A stretch of 64,000 bases of DNA from Nostoc sp. UHCC 0702. Lineage in GTDB: Bacteria; Cyanobacteriota; Cyanobacteriia; Cyanobacteriales; Nostocaceae. A program made the translations under genes and the position numbers. Below, in pieces: positions 16,997 to 26,182 of the stretch (position 1 is its first letter; each line of letters opens with the position of its first letter). A model generated the notes under the pieces. That model was given only the letters and a program-made list of their open reading frames with translations, had not been told where the DNA came from and did no database searches. The stretch lies in assembly GCA_017164015.1 (NCBI GenBank), contig CP071065.1:4813918-4877917 (forward strand), in the 5' to 3' direction.

Positions 16997-17446
16997 ATGT
17001 TAGATATTGATGAAATGAGTTCAAAAGAAATACACGAACTACTACACCAAGTAGGATACGGTCATCTTGGCTGCATACACGAAGGCAAACCCTACGTGAT
17101 GCCAATGTATTATTATCTCGAAGAAGAGGACATCTACCTGTTTACAACGGTGGGCATGAAGACTCATGATATTGACACGAATCCAGAAATCTGCCTACAG
17201 GTTGAAGAAATTCACGGGCCCCTTCATTGGCGCAGCGTGATTGTCAATGGTCGAGCTTCGCGCCTCACGGAGCGTCCAGAAATTGATCGCGCAATGCAGT
17301 TTATCAAAGAGCGCAATACAACGCTGTCACCCGCGATCAATCGAACCTGGATTGATGCTGAGGGACGTTCAGAAGCGATCGCAATCTACCGCATCCACGA
17401 GAGTGAGATAAGTGGACGGACAACTGATGGAGTTAGCAGTCAATAA
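16997..17446 (+). CDS. Pyridoxamine 5'-phosphate oxidase-related FMN-binding protein
   Basis: This is a 149-residue split-barrel protein. The N-terminal YGHLGCIHEGKPYVMPMYY pattern, LFTTVGMKTHDID, the VNGRASRL strand and acidic C-terminus fit the pyridoxamine-phosphate oxidase-like family that includes nitroimidazole-reductase-type (NimA) and general stress proteins. It probably binds FMN or F420/heme; the substrate is unknown. AGGAGA lies 8 bp before the chosen ATG at 16997. An upstream start at 16898 would overlap the cupin end and is not supported. The C-terminus is followed at once by an ATPase remnant. Confidence 0.82.
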   Translation: MLDIDEMSSKEIHELLHQVGYGHLGCIHEGKPYVMPMYYYLEEEDIYLFTTVGMKTHDIDTNPEICLQVEEIHGPLHWRSVIVNGRASRLTERPEIDRAMQFIKERNTTLSPAINRTWIDAEGRSEAIAIYRIHESEISGRTTDGVSSQ

Positions 17447-17459
17447 GACCTGAGATACC

Positions 17460-17815
17460 TCAACCGTTAAGACTGTTGATGCGCGTGCGTTAACCTTTAC
17501 GACGTTGATTTTGGCAAATTTAGGACTAATTTTGAGTGAAAGTTCTCCATCTCACCTCAGTCTAAAAATATTGAAATCTGCTAATGCTGTCCTTTGGTGG
17601 GTTATTGGGGGGGACTGGCTTTTCTAGTAATTGTGTTGTATGTTCCCTTCTTGCGTCAATTGTTTAGCTTCTCCTTCTTACACCCAATCGACCTGGCAAT
17701 TTGTTTGGGCGGTGGGGCGATGGCTCTGCTTTGGTTTGAACAGTTAAAGTTTCTCAATCGACCCCAACGAATTATTCAATCTAAATCAAGAAAACCTATC
17801 CAAGAAAATCTTTGA
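17460..17815 (+). pseudogene. C-terminal remnant of a cation P-type ATPase, frameshifted in a G-run
   Basis: From about 17466 the frame reads VDARALTFTTLILANLGLIL, then LKILKSANAVLWWVIGG, the last transmembrane region of P2-type cation ATPases. At the seven-G run 17607-17613 the frame shifts by one base and continues as GLAFLVIVLYVPFLRQLF to FEQLKFLNRPQR. One missing G restores the frame. All catalytic domains are absent. The final TGA overlaps the TTG start of the next gene. A TTG start at 17594 could still give a 73-residue two-helix membrane protein. Confidence 0.75.
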
Positions 17816-18387
17816 TTTACTTTCCTTTGATCTTGATACTATTATTTGTTGGCCCAGCGCTTTCTTCGATTGCAATTCGGCGATCGCTTTCGATGCGTTG
17901 GCACTTGGTTTTGCTTGGCATAATCATCTTCTACGGAATTTTACCCCTCCTACTAGCTTGGGGAGGACTGGGTTTGGCTGAACGCTTTGGTTGTCAGACA
18001 GAAACTATAATTTTTCATTGTTCTAACCCTTCCTGGCTTGGAGAAGTAGTTACAGGGATGGTTTTTGGTCACTGGCTTGCAATTATCACCATCCCATCAG
18101 CTGTTTTGGGTTCTATAGGGCTGATTAGTTCTTTAATTCTAAAACTTAATCCATTGCAAACAAAAGTAAATACTTCAGCCAAACCAACTGCCGCTTTTTA
18201 CCGCAGTCGTCGCCACAAAGTAATTTCAGGAGTCTGTGCAGCAATTGCACAGCGCTGGAAACTGCCAGTTCAAGCAGTACGGATTGTCACCGTTATTTTA
18301 GCCGTTGCTATCCCTGGACTGATTTTATGTCTCTACCTTTGGTTATGGTTGGCGTTTCCACTGAAGCCACTACCGCAGCCCATTTAG
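17812..18387 (+). CDS. Membrane protein with C-terminal PspC domain
   Basis: This is a 191-residue protein with three or four membrane segments in the first 115 residues, a short linker, and a PspC domain at about 127-190 (FYRSRRHKVISGVCAAIAQRW, then VRIVTVILAVAIPGLILCLYLWLWL in parts). PspC-type proteins sense or stabilise the membrane in phage-shock responses. The TTG start at 17812 overlaps the ATPase remnant's stop by four bases (TTGA), which suggests translational coupling; an internal ATG at 17893 is the alternative. It is followed 49 bp later by a zinc-ribbon membrane protein. Confidence 0.75.
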   Translation: MIYFPLILILLFVGPALSSIAIRRSLSMRWHLVLLGIIIFYGILPLLLAWGGLGLAERFGCQTETIIFHCSNPSWLGEVVTGMVFGHWLAIITIPSAVLGSIGLISSLILKLNPLQTKVNTSAKPTAAFYRSRRHKVISGVCAAIAQRWKLPVQAVRIVTVILAVAIPGLILCLYLWLWLAFPLKPLPQPI

Positions 18388-18436
18388 TGGGTGGTTGAAA
18401 TCAAGAATTCTAAACACCGACCGATAGGAGAATCCC

Positions 18437-18802
18437 ATGAGTTTACCCACCAACCATCGAACCTCTCACTCCAAAGGCAGAGGCTTCAGCAAGCCGTTAG
18501 TGTGTCCCTATTGCCAGCATTCTTTTCTCTTGGCTTGGCGGCGATACTGGGCTGCGCCGTTGGGAGGTTACCGATGTTCTCAATGCAAAAAGGTATCTCA
18601 TGTCAAAGCTAATTCTTTTTGGGTATGGCCAATAATAATCACCGGAATAATGGTAAGTGGAATAACATCATTTACTTTGGCAATATACATTTTTAATGAT
18701 CTGTGGATAGGGACACTATTCTTCTTTATTGGCGGATTTGGAGTTGGAACTCTTATTGACCAATGGATGGACGGACATTTAAGACAGCTTGAGCCAAGGT
18801 AG
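18437..18802 (+). CDS. Small zinc-ribbon membrane protein
   Basis: This is a 121-residue protein. Two CxxC pairs (LVCPYCQHSF at about 22 and YRCSQCKKV at about 46) form a zinc ribbon, followed by two membrane segments (about residues 63-83 and 90-107). TAGGAG lies upstream of the ATG. Its last bases overlap the upstream region of the next gene, whose start is 7 bp after its stop. I do not recognise the family. It may work with the neighbouring PspC-domain protein in the membrane, but only the gene order suggests this. Confidence 0.7.
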   Translation: MSLPTNHRTSHSKGRGFSKPLVCPYCQHSFLLAWRRYWAAPLGGYRCSQCKKVSHVKANSFWVWPIIITGIMVSGITSFTLAIYIFNDLWIGTLFFFIGGFGVGTLIDQWMDGHLRQLEPR

Positions 18803-18809
18803 GCAAATA

Positions 18810-19475
18810 ATGAAATCTAAGCTATCCAGTTTGGTTGCGTGTTTAACAGCTTTGAGCCTGTTCGCGGGCTGCTCTTTTAAGTTAGGTGGGCTTAGAGGAT
18901 CTGGGATCGTCAAGACCGAATCCAGAGAAGTGGGTGGATTCTCATCCATCTCTAGTGAATCCGTGGGCAGGATTATGGTGCAGCAAATAGGAAAAGAGTC
19001 CCTGACGATCACCGCTGAAGACAACATCCTGCCCCTCCTAGAGAGTCGCGTAGCTGACAATGTTCTGTATCTCACCACCGTGAAAGATGCCAATCTCGAT
19101 CCGACCAAGCCCATTGAGTTCGTTGTGGAGGTCAAGAGCTTGGAGAGCTTGAACATAAACGGTGTCGGGAGTGTTGAAGTCAAGGATATCCAAGCTAAAC
19201 GGTTGTCGGTTTCTCTTGATGGGGTGGGCAGCATGACGATCGCCGGAAGTGTTGATGTGCTGGAACTCACTCTTTCCGGGGTCGGAAGTTTCCAAGGCGA
19301 GAATTTCAAGACTAAGCAGGCTACAATTCGCAACAGCGGCGTGGGTAGTGCTGTGGTTAATGTGAGTGAGCAGTTAGATGCGACTGTATCTGGCGTGGGG
19401 TCAGTAGAGTATATTGGCTCTCCTCAAGTCCGCCGGGAATCTGTGCGGGGCGTGGGTTCGGTTAAGAAACGTTAG
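18810..19475 (+). CDS. DUF2807 (head GIN domain) lipoprotein
   Basis: This is a 221-residue protein from the ATG at 18810. The signal peptide ends in the lipobox LFAGC, so it is lipid-anchored. The rest is a beta-helix-like repeat domain of the DUF2807 type: VGGFSSISSESVGRIMVQQ, then repeated NGVGSVEVKD, DGVGSMTIAG, SGVGSFQGEN, SGVGSAVVNV, SGVGSVEYIG and RGVGSVKKR. The GVGS motif returns about every 20 residues, one per coil. DUF2807 proteins are common outer-envelope proteins of unknown function, often near PspC-domain genes, as here. Confidence 0.88.
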   Translation: MKSKLSSLVACLTALSLFAGCSFKLGGLRGSGIVKTESREVGGFSSISSESVGRIMVQQIGKESLTITAEDNILPLLESRVADNVLYLTTVKDANLDPTKPIEFVVEVKSLESLNINGVGSVEVKDIQAKRLSVSLDGVGSMTIAGSVDVLELTLSGVGSFQGENFKTKQATIRNSGVGSAVVNVSEQLDATVSGVGSVEYIGSPQVRRESVRGVGSVKKR

Positions 19476-19718
19476 CGATCGCTGTTGCTGTTCTCTTAAA
19501 AACTTTTTGGTTCACTGATACCTCCTGCCTCCTGCCTCAAAACCTGTAGCTTTTGTACTTCATGCTAACGAAAACTGCTGTATTTTATAGATAGTGGCGC
19601 GATCGCACTTCACAAATATCCTAAAAGCATTGCCAAAGAAGCTGAACTCCTTTGGCATACTTGGTTTATATAATAGTTATAAATTGGTTATACTGAGAAA
19701 TTATTCTGCAATATCACC

Positions 19719-20165
19719 TTAAGCGTGGTTTTTGATTAACATCACCTGCACGATTTGCAGCGCTATTTCACTGGAAAGACCTAAAGCCTGATACAGATCA
19801 TTTAAAAAACTGTGTTCTTCTTCAGTCACGATGCCATCGGCTAAAACCAGATCAGTCGCTACTGCAAAAGCTGCTTCTCGCAAGTCTTGGGGTAGAGATT
19901 CTTGAGCTAGATTAAACAACGTATTGATTCCATCCCGCCGGATAATGCCTAGGAGTTTGTCAAACAGCCTCCTCATTACATCATCAGAATAGCTTCTAAA
20001 AAGCTTCATCCGAGACAGCGCAGCAGAGATTCCACGGGCTTCTTCATCAGAAAGATAACCATCTGAGGCTGTCGCGGCCAGAGTAATAGCTGCAAAAGCT
20101 TCCGCTGGACTGAATAATTCTTGAATTTGGTTTTGCTTGCCCAATACTGTATCAGATAAACCCAT
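19719..20165 (-). CDS. TerB-like (tellurite resistance) family protein
   Basis: This is a 148-residue protein from the ATG at 20165, chosen for GGAG upstream; a longer frame to 20282 adds a poorly conserved leader. The all-helical TerB fold is suggested by FSPAEAFAAITLAATASDG, YLSDEEARGISAAL and LVLADGIVTEEEHSFLNDL, with two acidic D-G-x-x-x-x-E-E metal-binding signatures that are family hallmarks. TerB-like proteins occur in stress and phage-resistance operons. The exact role here is unknown. It stands alone on the minus strand, between DUF2807 and a tiny membrane gene. Confidence 0.8.
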   Translation of the reverse strand: MGLSDTVLGKQNQIQELFSPAEAFAAITLAATASDGYLSDEEARGISAALSRMKLFRSYSDDVMRRLFDKLLGIIRRDGINTLFNLAQESLPQDLREAAFAVATDLVLADGIVTEEEHSFLNDLYQALGLSSEIALQIVQVMLIKNHA

Positions 20166-20347
20166 TGTAGTTTGCTCCTGGATTTGGGTCTCAGATGCGG
20201 TACTGTCACCTTTACGTTTCTTTACTTTCAGGTAATACAGCAACGCCGTGAGACTTGCTGGTTTTAGTGTTCCCAAGATCACTTAAATATGAACACTTGT
20301 ACTTAATGCTTTTCGGCAAAAAGTACACCAACCACCAGGGCTTAGTA

Positions 20348-20485
20348 TTAGCGTTCTCCTGTCTTTTCAATCGTTTCGATAACTGCTAACCCTATACCAG
20401 AAGCTGCTATTAGCAGCACTGCTGATAGCAAAAAGGCATTGGTAAGCATCCGGAGGGCATCGTCAAAGAAAATGTAGGTGGTCAT
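20348..20485 (-). CDS. Small single-pass membrane protein (45 residues)
   Basis: The reading frame gives MTTYIFFDDALRMLTNAFLL and continues through a hydrophobic segment to ETIEKTGER, stopping at TAA. An AAGGTGA ribosome site lies just before the ATG at 20485. One membrane helix (about residues 14-37), with acidic and basic ends. No family is recognised. The good start site and compact charge pattern favour a real gene over chance. It lies 182 bp upstream of the TerB-like gene, on the same strand. Confidence 0.55.
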   Translation of the reverse strand: MTTYIFFDDALRMLTNAFLLSAVLLIAASGIGLAVIETIEKTGER

Positions 20486-21155
20486 TGCTTCACCTTTTTT
20501 TAACTCTATGCTGCTAGTACTTTTTACTTCTTCAAGCGTTGAGTGAATAATTCCCGTGAAGAAACTCCTAGCATTAGCATCTTAACAAAACTTTAGCTCT
20601 TCCATAAGACCACTATGATTTTTTCTTTTTCAAGATTTGATGAATTTCACTCTTCTTTCTGTTACAGGTAATACGGAAAAGACATGCTTGTAAAAATTGA
20701 GTCACTATCAACCACCGCAATTTCTTTTTAAAATTTAGTTAATTAATATACCTTTCAAATAAAATACTATAAAACTATGGGATTGATAAATAACCTTTAA
20801 ATGGCTGTAATAGAGCCTATATGGCTGAAATTAACAGAAAATCTTTTTATAAAATTTTCAGTTAAACTACTAATTGTATGCATTTATCTTTACCAAATTC
20901 AAATAAGTTTACTTAATTATTGCTGAATGAATTGCTACTAAACATACAAAATGGCAAGAATTTGTAGTCTTGAATTTAGAGAAAAATTCTCAAGAATTTT
21001 TAGGGTATAGTCCCATGCAGAAAATTAATAGTAAATACCCAAAAATAGGCAATTAACTGAAAAAATTGGCACATAGAAAACGTGATAAACTAGAGAGAAT
21101 TACGGGCGATCGCAGTTGTAGTGCAACAGAGTACGGTAGAGGCAGTAACAATACA
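20486..21155. other. Gene-free AT-rich region
   Basis: About 670 bp with low GC and no supported reading frame, RNA gene or repeat array. It lies between a minus-strand small gene and the EAL/GGDEF gene. Confidence 0.5.
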
Positions 21156-21262
21156 ATGGGAATTGGGCATGGGGAATTGGGCATTAGTTTAGTTATTCTC
21201 CCCCTCATCTCCCCCTGCTCCCCTGCTCCCCTGCTCCCCTGCTCCCCTGCTCCCCTGCTCAA
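21155..21262. repeat. GGGAATT and CCCCTGCT-type tandem repeats
   Basis: GGGAATTGGGCATGGGGAATTGGGCAT, followed by six CCCCTGCT copies, lies just before the stop of the EAL/GGDEF gene. Confidence 0.9.
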
Positions 21263-21269
21263 GAGCCTT

Positions 21270-23486
21270 CTACTTACCCCCAGGATGGTCACAGTCAAAT
21301 TGCACCACACAATTTTTTCCTCGTGCTTTTGCCTGGTAGAGTCCTTGGTCAGCCGCAGCAATTAAAGTTACAGGAGATAATTGGCTATGAGGAGTAATGG
21401 TTGCTACGCCAATACTTAAGGTAATGAATTCACTGACTTGAGAATTCAGATGAGGCAGTTGTAATGCACTAACATGACTCTGAATATCTTTTGCAACTGC
21501 AATCGCCCCTGCGGCATCTGTATTGGGTAAAATTACTGCAAACTCTTCTCCACCATAACGAGCAACCAAATCAGCAGGATGTTTCACTGTCACAGAGATG
21601 GCCTTGGCAACCTGTCTGATAACATCATCTCCTGCCAAATGTCCATAAGTATCATTGTAAAGCTTAAAGCAATCTACATCACACAAAATCAGAGATAGCG
21701 AGGCTTGTTCTCGTGTCAACAGTTGCCACTGTGCATTCAAAGTATCATCAAAACAGCGTCGATTTGCCAGTTGAGTCAGACCATCCAAAGAAGCAAGACG
21801 CTGTAATTCCTGGTTTGCTAGTTGTAATTGGTGGTAAAGTTCTGATTGTTGAATAGCGATCGCAGCTTGAGATGCTAACTGGTTAAACAAGTTAATCTCC
21901 GATTGCTGCCATTGTCTAGCGTTACGGCATTGGTGAGCAATCAATAGTCCCCATAAACGGTCTTGCTGTAAGATGGGTACTACCAAGTTAGCCCGGATTT
22001 GCAAACTCCGCAGCATGTTAAGATGACACCGCGATAATCCTGCTGTTTCAATGTCTTCAATGGCTCTAGAATTGCCTTGTTGATAATAAGCCGCATGGGT
22101 AGATTGAAAACATGTATCCATCACGTCAAATCCCAGAATCGACATGCACCCTTGTGCTAAGGACTCTACAGCCACCGACCCACTCCAGTCTGGCGCAAAC
22201 TGATAGATCAGCACTCGGTCTACCTCAAACAGTCGTCGCAGTTCGGTTGCTGTGGTTTGCAAAATCTCGTTTAATTCCAACGATTGTCGGATACGCTGCG
22301 TCACAACAGCTATAATTCGCTCGGACTCAGTTTGGTGTTGGACACGCTGCCCAACCTGCGGAAAATGTGCCGATGTTATTAGGGCGCTTGTATCAATTTT
22401 AGGAGTTGCAGTCACAGGCACCGCACTCGCCCCAGCAATCAAATGCCCTTGAGCAAAAGTTGCACCTCGTTCTCGCAGCCACTTCAGTTCCTCAATACAC
22501 TCAATTCCTTCAGCAACGGTTTGGATATTTAACTTTTGAGTAATTTCTAGAAGCTTCTCGGTAATGGCAGCTTTGTACGGGTCTTGATGTACATCTCGAA
22601 TTAACCCTATGTCCAACTTGATAAAGTCTGGGCGTAAGTGATGCAACAAGTTGAGGCTGGAATTGCCAGAACCGAGGTCATCAAGGGCTACTAAAAACCC
22701 GCGATCGCGGTAGTATTGAAGCACCGCCTTGAGATGGTTTATGTCTTGAGGATTGTCTGACTCCACAAATTCAAAAATAACCCGTTCATGAGAAATACCT
22801 GCAAGATCAATTGCCTCCACAGTACTGCGAAGGCAAAAAGCGGGGTCATAAAGTGCCATTGGTGCAAAATTAATGAAGATCTGCCCCTTAAGTTGATGGC
22901 GGGAGGCTTGAGTGATGGTGCCCAGGCGTGCAAGTCGGTCGAGTTGTGGCAAAAGTCCCACCTCGCTTGCTAACTCCAGCATTGGCCCTGGGAAAACTAA
23001 ATTGCCTTGTTCATCCAGTCCCCGCAACAGTGATTCATATCCATAAATTTGGGATGTATCGTTAATTGAGACAATCGGTTGGAAATAATTAGTAAATCGT
23101 TCCCTTGCCAGCATTTCCACCAACCACTCAGACTGGTTGAACTTAATGAAGCGTTGCAATGAGGCGATATCACTAAAATCTTGGAGTTGAGGTTGGATAG
23201 CGCCTCGAATGAAAAGGACTTGCGTCTCTGTTAATTCTCTGGGTGCAAGTATTTGAGCCAGGTTACGGGCTATTTCTTTGGCTTGTCCTGCTTTACAATT
23301 CAAACTCATACCTGGTCGCCCTTGCATCAGTTCATACTCAATAGCGAACTTTTGTAAGTAGGATCTGACTTTTGTCAAGGTATGTGGAACAGGGAACCAG
23401 AGAAAGAGTCTGCCTGCTTCCCCAATGTGGCAACGTGCAACATGGTAACAAGCACAAGTCTGGAAAATACTAGATTTTTGGCTCAT
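21270..23486 (-). CDS. EAL-GAF-GGDEF multidomain signalling protein
   Basis: This is a 738-residue protein of c-di-GMP signalling. An N-terminal part of about 120 residues is unassigned. The EAL domain (about 130-355) shows YGYESLLRG, FEFVESDN, ALDDLGSGNSS, DFIKLDIGLI and TVAEGIE; the key E, DD and E residues are retained, although EAL reads ESL. A GAF domain follows (about 385-545), then GGDEF (about 565-735) with RYGGEEFAVILP, so the synthase site is intact. Domain order EAL-GAF-GGDEF is unusual, since GGDEF-EAL is normal. Both making and breaking of c-di-GMP are possible. No transmembrane segment is seen; probably cytosolic. Confidence 0.88.
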   Translation of the reverse strand: MSQKSSIFQTCACYHVARCHIGEAGRLFLWFPVPHTLTKVRSYLQKFAIEYELMQGRPGMSLNCKAGQAKEIARNLAQILAPRELTETQVLFIRGAIQPQLQDFSDIASLQRFIKFNQSEWLVEMLARERFTNYFQPIVSINDTSQIYGYESLLRGLDEQGNLVFPGPMLELASEVGLLPQLDRLARLGTITQASRHQLKGQIFINFAPMALYDPAFCLRSTVEAIDLAGISHERVIFEFVESDNPQDINHLKAVLQYYRDRGFLVALDDLGSGNSSLNLLHHLRPDFIKLDIGLIRDVHQDPYKAAITEKLLEITQKLNIQTVAEGIECIEELKWLRERGATFAQGHLIAGASAVPVTATPKIDTSALITSAHFPQVGQRVQHQTESERIIAVVTQRIRQSLELNEILQTTATELRRLFEVDRVLIYQFAPDWSGSVAVESLAQGCMSILGFDVMDTCFQSTHAAYYQQGNSRAIEDIETAGLSRCHLNMLRSLQIRANLVVPILQQDRLWGLLIAHQCRNARQWQQSEINLFNQLASQAAIAIQQSELYHQLQLANQELQRLASLDGLTQLANRRCFDDTLNAQWQLLTREQASLSLILCDVDCFKLYNDTYGHLAGDDVIRQVAKAISVTVKHPADLVARYGGEEFAVILPNTDAAGAIAVAKDIQSHVSALQLPHLNSQVSEFITLSIGVATITPHSQLSPVTLIAAADQGLYQAKARGKNCVVQFDCDHPGGK

Positions 23487-23723
23487 AGATAACCACTTTG
23501 CTCAACCCGATTGACTCTAGTATTCCCCCCACTATTCTTCTAGGAAATGAAGTCCGCTTCAAGTAGATGAAGATTTGATGAGTTTGGTAAAATTTTTTAC
23601 TGATAGCTGATGATTGATGACAACGAACAAGTCAATGTTTAAAAATTACTGTAAATCGTAGAGAACAAGGCTGACTTTTTTTGATACCATAAAAAGTCTG
23701 ACTCGTTTAATCACTATCGACGT

Positions 23724-25127
23724 ATGAGCAAAGGTACCCTGTTTGATAAAGTTTGGGACTTACACACCGTTGGTACACTTCCTTCAGGGCTGACGCAACT
23801 ATTTATTGGGCTACACCTCATCCATGAAGTGACTAGTCCCCAAGCCTTTGCTATGTTACGGGAACGAGGTCTAAAAGTACTGTTTCCAGAACGGACAGTG
23901 GCTACAGTAGATCATATTGTGCCTACAGAAAATCAATCACGTCCCTTTACTGATAGCTTGGCAGAAGAAATGATCCAAGCCCTAGAGCGTAACTGTCAAG
24001 AAAATGGCATCACCTTTTATAACATCGGTTCTGGTAATCAGGGTATAGTTCATGTGATTGCTCCTGAACAAGGACTGACACAACCAGGAATGACGATCGC
24101 TTGTGGAGATAGCCACACTTCCAGTCACGGGGCATTTGGGGCGATCGCTTTTGGCATCGGTACTAGTCAAGTTAGGGATGTTCTCGCTTCCCAAACTCTC
24201 GCCCTCTCGAAATTAAAAGTCCGCAAAATAGAAGTTAACGGCACCCTCAACCCTGGTGTCTACGCCAAAGATGTCATCCTGCATATCATTCGTACCCTTG
24301 GTGTGAAAGGTGGTGTCGGTTATGCCTATGAATATGCAGGCACTACCTTTGAGCAAATGAACATGGAAGAACGGATGACAGTTTGCAATATGGCCATCGA
24401 AGGCGGTGCCCGTTGCGGTTACGTCAATCCCGATCAAGTCACCTACGATTACCTCAAGGGTAGAGACTTTGCCCCCAAAGATGCAGATTGGGAGAGTGCG
24501 ATCGCTTGGTGGGAATCAATCAAGAGCGATGCTGATGCTGAATACGATGATATTGTAGTATTCGACGCTGCCGAAATTCCACCGACTGTGACTTGGGGAA
24601 TCACACCCGGTCAAGGCATTGGCATCAATCAGTTCGTTCCCAAGCCTGAAGAATTGCCCGAAGAAGACCGCTTTGTAGCTGAAGAAGCCTACCGATACAT
24701 GGATTTGTTACCCGGTCAACCGATCAAAGGTACGAAAGTTGATGTCTGTTTCATTGGCAGCTGCACCAACGGTAGAATTAGCGATTTGCGAGAAGCTGCC
24801 AAAATTGCCCAAGGTCACCACGTAGCCGCAGGTGTGAAAGCCTTTGTTGTCCCTGGTTCTGAACGCGTCAAACAAGAGGCAGAAGCGGAAGGTCTGGACA
24901 AAATCTTTCAAGAAGCCGGGTTTGAGTGGCGTGAACCTGGGTGTTCGATGTGTTTAGCCATGAACCCCGACAAACTTCAAGGCAGACAAATCAGCGCCTC
25001 TTCCTCCAACCGCAACTTCAAAGGCAGACAAGGTTCATCCTCTGGTCGTACATTGCTGATGAGTCCGGCGATGGTTGTTACTGCTGCCATTAAAGGTGAA
25101 GTTTCAGACGTGCGGGAGTTGTTGTAA
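23724..25127 (+). CDS. leuC: 3-isopropylmalate dehydratase large subunit
   Basis: At 467 residues this is normal length. LeuC with LeuD isomerises 2-isopropylmalate to 3-isopropylmalate in leucine synthesis, using a [4Fe-4S] cluster. Ligand cysteines are in IGSCTNGRI and the later GCSMCLAMNPD. Other conserved parts are VDHIVPT, GDSHTSSHGAFGAIAFG and GRTLLMSPAM near the end. The start is the ATG at 23724. The partner leuD starts 443 bp downstream on the same strand, but the gap now holds two nested MITEs that could affect co-expression. Confidence 0.97.
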   Translation: MSKGTLFDKVWDLHTVGTLPSGLTQLFIGLHLIHEVTSPQAFAMLRERGLKVLFPERTVATVDHIVPTENQSRPFTDSLAEEMIQALERNCQENGITFYNIGSGNQGIVHVIAPEQGLTQPGMTIACGDSHTSSHGAFGAIAFGIGTSQVRDVLASQTLALSKLKVRKIEVNGTLNPGVYAKDVILHIIRTLGVKGGVGYAYEYAGTTFEQMNMEERMTVCNMAIEGGARCGYVNPDQVTYDYLKGRDFAPKDADWESAIAWWESIKSDADAEYDDIVVFDAAEIPPTVTWGITPGQGIGINQFVPKPEELPEEDRFVAEEAYRYMDLLPGQPIKGTKVDVCFIGSCTNGRISDLREAAKIAQGHHVAAGVKAFVVPGSERVKQEAEAEGLDKIFQEAGFEWREPGCSMCLAMNPDKLQGRQISASSSNRNFKGRQGSSSGRTLLMSPAMVVTAAIKGEVSDVRELL

Positions 25128-25196
25128 TTTTGGGCATAGGGCATGGGAAGATAAAAATTTTCATTTTTTATAGATAGTTCTGATGTCAGTCGTGTT

Positions 25197-25490
25197 TAAG
25201 GGACTTCCAAATAAAAAATATCCTAAATTTTCTTGTGGGATGGGTCTCCCCACCCGTCCTTTGTATTTAGGGCGGGCAGGATGCCCACCCCACAAGATAG
25301 ATAATATCAAGTTCGGCTAATTACTTACGATATAGTCGGTTTGCTTGGTAATAGGTAATGGGTAATGGGTAATAGGTAATACTCAAAACCAATTACCAAT
25401 TACCAATTACCAATTCCCAATTACCGACCTCCACAGATATCATAAGTGTTTAAACGGACATGATATAATTTATTTCTTGGAAATCCCTAA
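25197..25490. mobile_element. MITE of the AAGGGAYTTCCAA family, split by a second MITE
   Basis: Left end TTAAGGGACTTCCAAATAAA and right end TTATTTCTTGGAAATCCCTAA are inverted repeats. The core (GGGATGGGTCTCCCCACCCG, GGGCGGGCAGGATGCCCAC) matches the intact 126-bp copy at 59530-59655. The right end is separated from the core by the 163-bp inner element at 25304-25466. It lies between leuC and leuD. Confidence 0.88.
25304..25466. mobile_element. MITE copy B (ATATCA ends), inserted in another MITE
   Basis: The sequence is nearly identical to 7177-7404 without the extra segment. The ends are ATATCAAGTTCGGCTAATTA and CATAAGTGTTTAAACGGACA then TGATAT. The core is TAATGGG/CCAATTA repeats. No coding capacity; the target duplication is not resolved. 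Confidence 0.88.
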
Positions 25491-25570
25491 TTATATTTTC
25501 GCTTTGCCCTATTCCCTATTTCCAACCCTAATTAGTGTATTTATTTTGGTTTAGCTAGTTAAGTAAATCT

Positions 25571-26182
25571 ATGGTAAGTCAAGTTAAAACAGTTTCAGGG
25601 CGTGGCATTCCCTTAGTGGGTGATGATATAGACACCGATCGCATTATTCCGGCACGCTATTTGAAAGCCGTTACTTTTGATGGGTTAGGTGAAGGCGTCT
25701 TTATTGATGACCGTAAAGCCCTCAAAGGTGAACATCCCTTTGATCAACTACAGTACCAGGGAGCGAAAGTTTTAATCGTTAACCGCAACTTTGGCTGTGG
25801 TTCATCGCGGGAACACGCACCACAAGCGATCGCAAAATGGGGAATTCAAGCCCTCATCGGCGAAAGCTTCGCGGAAATCTTTTTTGGTAACTGTGTGGCA
25901 ATGGGTATACCTTGTGTGACGGCTGATGCAGCTACCGTTAAACAACTGCAAGATTTAGTAGCCGCCAATCCTCAAGCAGCCGTGACAATAAATTTGCAAA
26001 CCTTGCAAGTACAAATCGGTGATTACACTGCCTCAATTTCCATAGGCGAAGGTTCCAGAAACATGTTCGTTTCTGGCAGTTGGGACGCTTGCGGACAGTT
26101 AGTATCTAACACCAACCAAATACGGCAAACAGCGACAAAACTGCCTTACATAAGTTGGGGGAAGTTAGGAGTTAGAAGTTAG
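25571..26182 (+). CDS. leuD: 3-isopropylmalate dehydratase small subunit
   Basis: At 203 residues this is the swivel-domain subunit that pairs with LeuC. Diagnostic parts are DDIDTDRIIPARYL near residue 20, the active-site NFGCGSSREHAPQAI, and GESFAEIFFGNC. The start ATG at 25571 follows a TTAAGTAA region. The last residues (KLGVRS) and stop come from a GTTAGGA repeat joined to the gene, so the native C-terminus may have been modified. It is on the same strand as leuC, 443 bp away. Confidence 0.96.
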   Translation: MVSQVKTVSGRGIPLVGDDIDTDRIIPARYLKAVTFDGLGEGVFIDDRKALKGEHPFDQLQYQGAKVLIVNRNFGCGSSREHAPQAIAKWGIQALIGESFAEIFFGNCVAMGIPCVTADAATVKQLQDLVAANPQAAVTINLQTLQVQIGDYTASISIGEGSRNMFVSGSWDACGQLVSNTNQIRQTATKLPYISWGKLGVRS

